From Phycisphaerae bacterium (GTDB taxonomy: Bacteria > Planctomycetota > Phycisphaerae > UBA1845 > PWPN01): DNA of 6,307 bases. The stretch is taken from assembly GCA_003557125.1 (NCBI GenBank), contig PWPN01000020.1:1-6307 (forward strand), in the 5' to 3' direction. The stretch's first letter is position 1. Every line of letters starts with the position of its first letter. The translations under genes were made by a program, and so were the position numbers. Under the pieces are notes generated by a model. That model was not told where the DNA came from, searched no databases, and saw nothing but the letters and a program-made list of their open reading frames with translations. This document shows, one piece after another, positions 6,148-6,307 of this stretch.

Positions 6148-6307
6148 TCAGCTTCCGATCCCCGCAAATCCCAGAAATGCCAGAGCCAGGATGCCCGCTA
6201 CGAGCAGGGTGATCGCTGGCCCCTGTAAACATTTTGGTACGTCACTGAAACGAATGTGTTCGCGGACGCCGGCCATGAGCGTGATCGCCAGCATGAACCC
6301 GATGCCG
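6148..6307 (-). CDS. rnfA: RnfA, integral membrane subunit of the Rnf complex, C-terminal end only
   Basis: The last 52 residues of RnfA are encoded here, ending at the TGA at 6148-6150; the rest lies beyond the window edge. The protein reads GIGFMLAITLMAGVREHI, then RFSDVPKCLQGPAITLLVAG, then ILALAFLGFAGIGS. This matches the RnfA/RsxA C-terminus, where E. coli has a VMVLFAAIRERL-like helix, ADVP, a short loop and a final helix ending SLAFMGFSGL. Two membrane helices are visible around the conserved RE and DVP loop. RnfA is a six-helix inner-membrane subunit that pairs with RnfE to form part of the electron and ion path. It lies upstream of rnfB on the same strand with an unusually long 97-base gap. 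Confidence 0.9.
   Translation of the reverse strand, partial: GIGFMLAITLMAGVREHIRFSDVPKCLQGPAITLLVAGILALAFLGFAGIGS

Noticed and set aside
6051..6167. The 39-codon upstream extension of rnfB to an ATG at 6167
   Set aside because: It would overlap rnfA, adds charged sequence before the membrane helix and lacks a ribosome-binding site of the quality found before 6050.
1..6307. A defence, mobile or other novel multi-gene system
   Set aside because: All six genes belong to known families. I see no transposase, integrase, toxin-antitoxin pair, repeat array or tRNA on either strand, and the strand layout does not suggest a single new operon.

Overview
This 6.3 kb window is a GC-rich bacterial chromosome segment with six protein genes and no recognisable RNA gene, mobile element or CRISPR array. 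On the plus strand it opens with the end of an ISC iron-sulfur assembly operon: the C-terminal part of the chaperone HscA, then an ISC-type [2Fe-2S] ferredoxin two bases downstream. A CorA-type divalent cation channel gene follows in the same direction. It is clearly less GC-rich than its neighbours.

From about 2.19 kb to the end every gene is on the minus strand. In transcription order (right to left) these are: the C-terminus of RnfA (cut by the window edge); RnfB; a DUF547 protein with an N-terminal export signal; and a long M20-family metallohydrolase that converges on corA. A perfect 10-bp hairpin sits between the two convergent genes. Because rnfA precedes rnfB and rnfB is followed by unrelated genes, this looks like the end of an rnfCDGEAB-type operon, as in clostridia, Bacteroidota and some sulfate reducers, rather than the rnfABCDGE order of gammaproteobacteria. 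The long RnfB, with extra C-terminal Fe-S motifs, fits the same type.

The organism is therefore a high-GC bacterium that has both an ISC system with its HscA/ferredoxin module and an Rnf ion-pumping ferredoxin:NAD+ oxidoreductase. I cannot name the phylum with confidence. Both ends carry Fe-S biology (cluster assembly on the left, a cluster-rich membrane complex on the right), but the strands differ and nothing shows co-regulation.

I do not see a clear new multi-gene system. The points worth a second look are residue-level departures in otherwise recognisable families. RnfB has cleanly lost one of the two clusters of its last ferredoxin domain. The M20 protein lacks several canonical active-site residues. 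The DUF547 protein lacks the family's usual His/Cys motif. The unusually wide rnfA-rnfB gap carries hairpin, T-run and TATAAT signals.
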